DNA of 6,713 nucleotides from Legionellales bacterium. Lineage in GTDB: Bacteria > Pseudomonadota > Gammaproteobacteria > WLWR01. The notes beneath the pieces are model-generated. The model was not told the DNA's origin. It was given only the letters and a program-made list of their open reading frames with translations, and ran no database searches. Shown here piece by piece: positions 5,996-6,713 of this stretch; the first letter of the stretch is position 1; each line of letters starts with the position of its first letter. The DNA is taken from contig WLWR01000098.1 of assembly GCA_012103495.1 (NCBI GenBank), forward strand, positions 1-6,713, written 5' to 3'. The translations under genes were made by a program, and so were the position numbers.

Positions 5996-6713
5996 AAGAT
6001 CAACCGATTGTTTGGACGATTGCTGGATCAGACGCCGGTGGCGGCGCTGGCATTCAAGCCGACTTACTTACCTTACATGATTTTGGAGTACATGGTTGTT
6101 CGGTGATCACCGCAGTGACCGCGCAAAACAGTGTGGCAATTTCTCACATAGAACCGTTGTCAGTCACCAGTGTGCAACATCAGTTGGCAACCTTGGCTTG
6201 TGATTTGCCCGCCCAAGTGATCAAGGTTGGCATGCTGGCCAATGAAACCATTTGTCAGACCGTTGGTGATTTTTTAGCAACCTATGACGGACCGGTCGTG
6301 GTAGATCCGGTGAGGGTCGCTACCAGTGGTCGAGCGTTATTATCACCTTCAGCCCATTTAACTTTTATCAAACACATTATTCCTCATACAACCCTTCTCA
6401 CCCCGAACGTGAGTGAAGCTCAGCAATTGACTCAAATAACTATCAAAGACCCGACGTCTTTACAACAAGCGGCACAAAAATTATTGTCACTGGGCGCCAA
6501 GCATGTGTTGATCACGGGTACCCATTTTGCCGAACATCACAGCCAAGACATTTGGTATGGCGATTCACACACCTGGCGACTCACCCAGCCTTGGCTTGCA
6601 ACCCAACACACGCACGGCAGTGGTTGCAGCTTGGCATCGGCATTGAGCGCAGCACTGGCATTGGGATATGGTGTAGCGGATGCTTTGGTCATTGCTAACT
6701 TGTATGTGCATCA
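5992..6713 (+). CDS. thiD: Hydroxymethylpyrimidine/phosphomethylpyrimidine kinase (3' end outside window)
   Basis: ThiD phosphorylates hydroxymethylpyrimidine and then its monophosphate to HMP-PP, the pyrimidine half of thiamin, in the cytoplasm. The frame starts at an ATG overlapping the apaH stop (ATGA) and runs off the window after 240 complete codons. Ribokinase-fold signatures are clear: TIAGSDAGGGAGIQAD at 9-24, SVITAVTAQN at 37-46, KVGMLA at 78-83, VDPV at 104-107, LTPNVSEA at 136-143, and the anion-hole/catalytic HGSGC at 208-212 with C212 as the expected base. HGTGC is commoner, but the Ser is conservative. Residue 108, Met in the usual VDPVMVATSG, is Arg here (AGG at 6313-6315). Compared with about 266 residues for typical ThiD, only the last helix is missing. 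Some bacteria fuse ThiD to ThiE, and the window end prevents deciding that here. Expression is probably coupled to apaH. Confidence 0.95.
   Translation, partial: MKDQPIVWTIAGSDAGGGAGIQADLLTLHDFGVHGCSVITAVTAQNSVAISHIEPLSVTSVQHQLATLACDLPAQVIKVGMLANETICQTVGDFLATYDGPVVVDPVRVATSGRALLSPSAHLTFIKHIIPHTTLLTPNVSEAQQLTQITIKDPTSLQQAAQKLLSLGAKHVLITGTHFAEHHSQDIWYGDSHTWRLTQPWLATQHTHGSGCSLASALSAALALGYGVADALVIANLYVH

Noticed and set aside
5460..6003. Minus-strand open frames opposite apaH
   Set aside because: They are antisense to a fully conserved apaH, of biased composition, and not protein-like.

Overview
The window looks like a chromosomal segment of a gammaproteobacterium. RsmA, ApaH and oligopeptidase A (PrlC) all match the enteric forms closely, and rsmA lies just upstream of apaH, as in the classical gammaproteobacterial surA-pdxA-rsmA-apaG-apaH cluster. 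The moderately AT-rich, CAA/TTG-rich codon use and a TPR-like, possibly effector-type gene at the left edge would fit a Legionellales/Coxiellaceae-like organism. That placement is a guess from style, not a demonstrated assignment.

Layout. (1) Bases 2-721, + strand: the 3' part of an unrecognised gene with one TPR-like helical repeat and a Ser/Thr-rich tail; its codon use differs from the rest of the window. (2) Bases 722-913: non-coding, with three successive perfect hairpins. Two of them are followed by T-runs on the minus strand, making a tandem intrinsic terminator for the convergent gene. (3) Bases 914-2944, - strand: a complete prlC (M3 metallopeptidase, oligopeptidase A). (4) A 39-bp divergent gap. 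(5) Bases 2984-6713, + strand: a compact gene run, rsmA (16S rRNA dimethyltransferase), then a TraI/MobH-relaxase-like orphan gene, then apaH (Ap4A hydrolase), then thiD (HMP/HMP-P kinase, cut by the window end). Spacings are 37 nt, 2 nt and an ATGA overlap, so the last three genes are almost certainly co-transcribed and translationally coupled. A perfect TATAAT box overlapping the rsmA stop codon may give them an extra promoter.

Functionally the run joins ribosome maturation (RsmA), nucleotide-alarmone turnover (ApaH) and thiamin biosynthesis or salvage (ThiD). The odd member is the relaxase-like gene. It sits where apaG would be expected, retains both recognisable regions of the TraI/MobH family, appears to have lost most of the family's metal-binding histidines and its HD dyad, and carries C9 and A8 homopolymer tracts near its start. 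It is the most interesting object in the window. I saw no CRISPR array, tRNA, rRNA, insertion sequence or att site.
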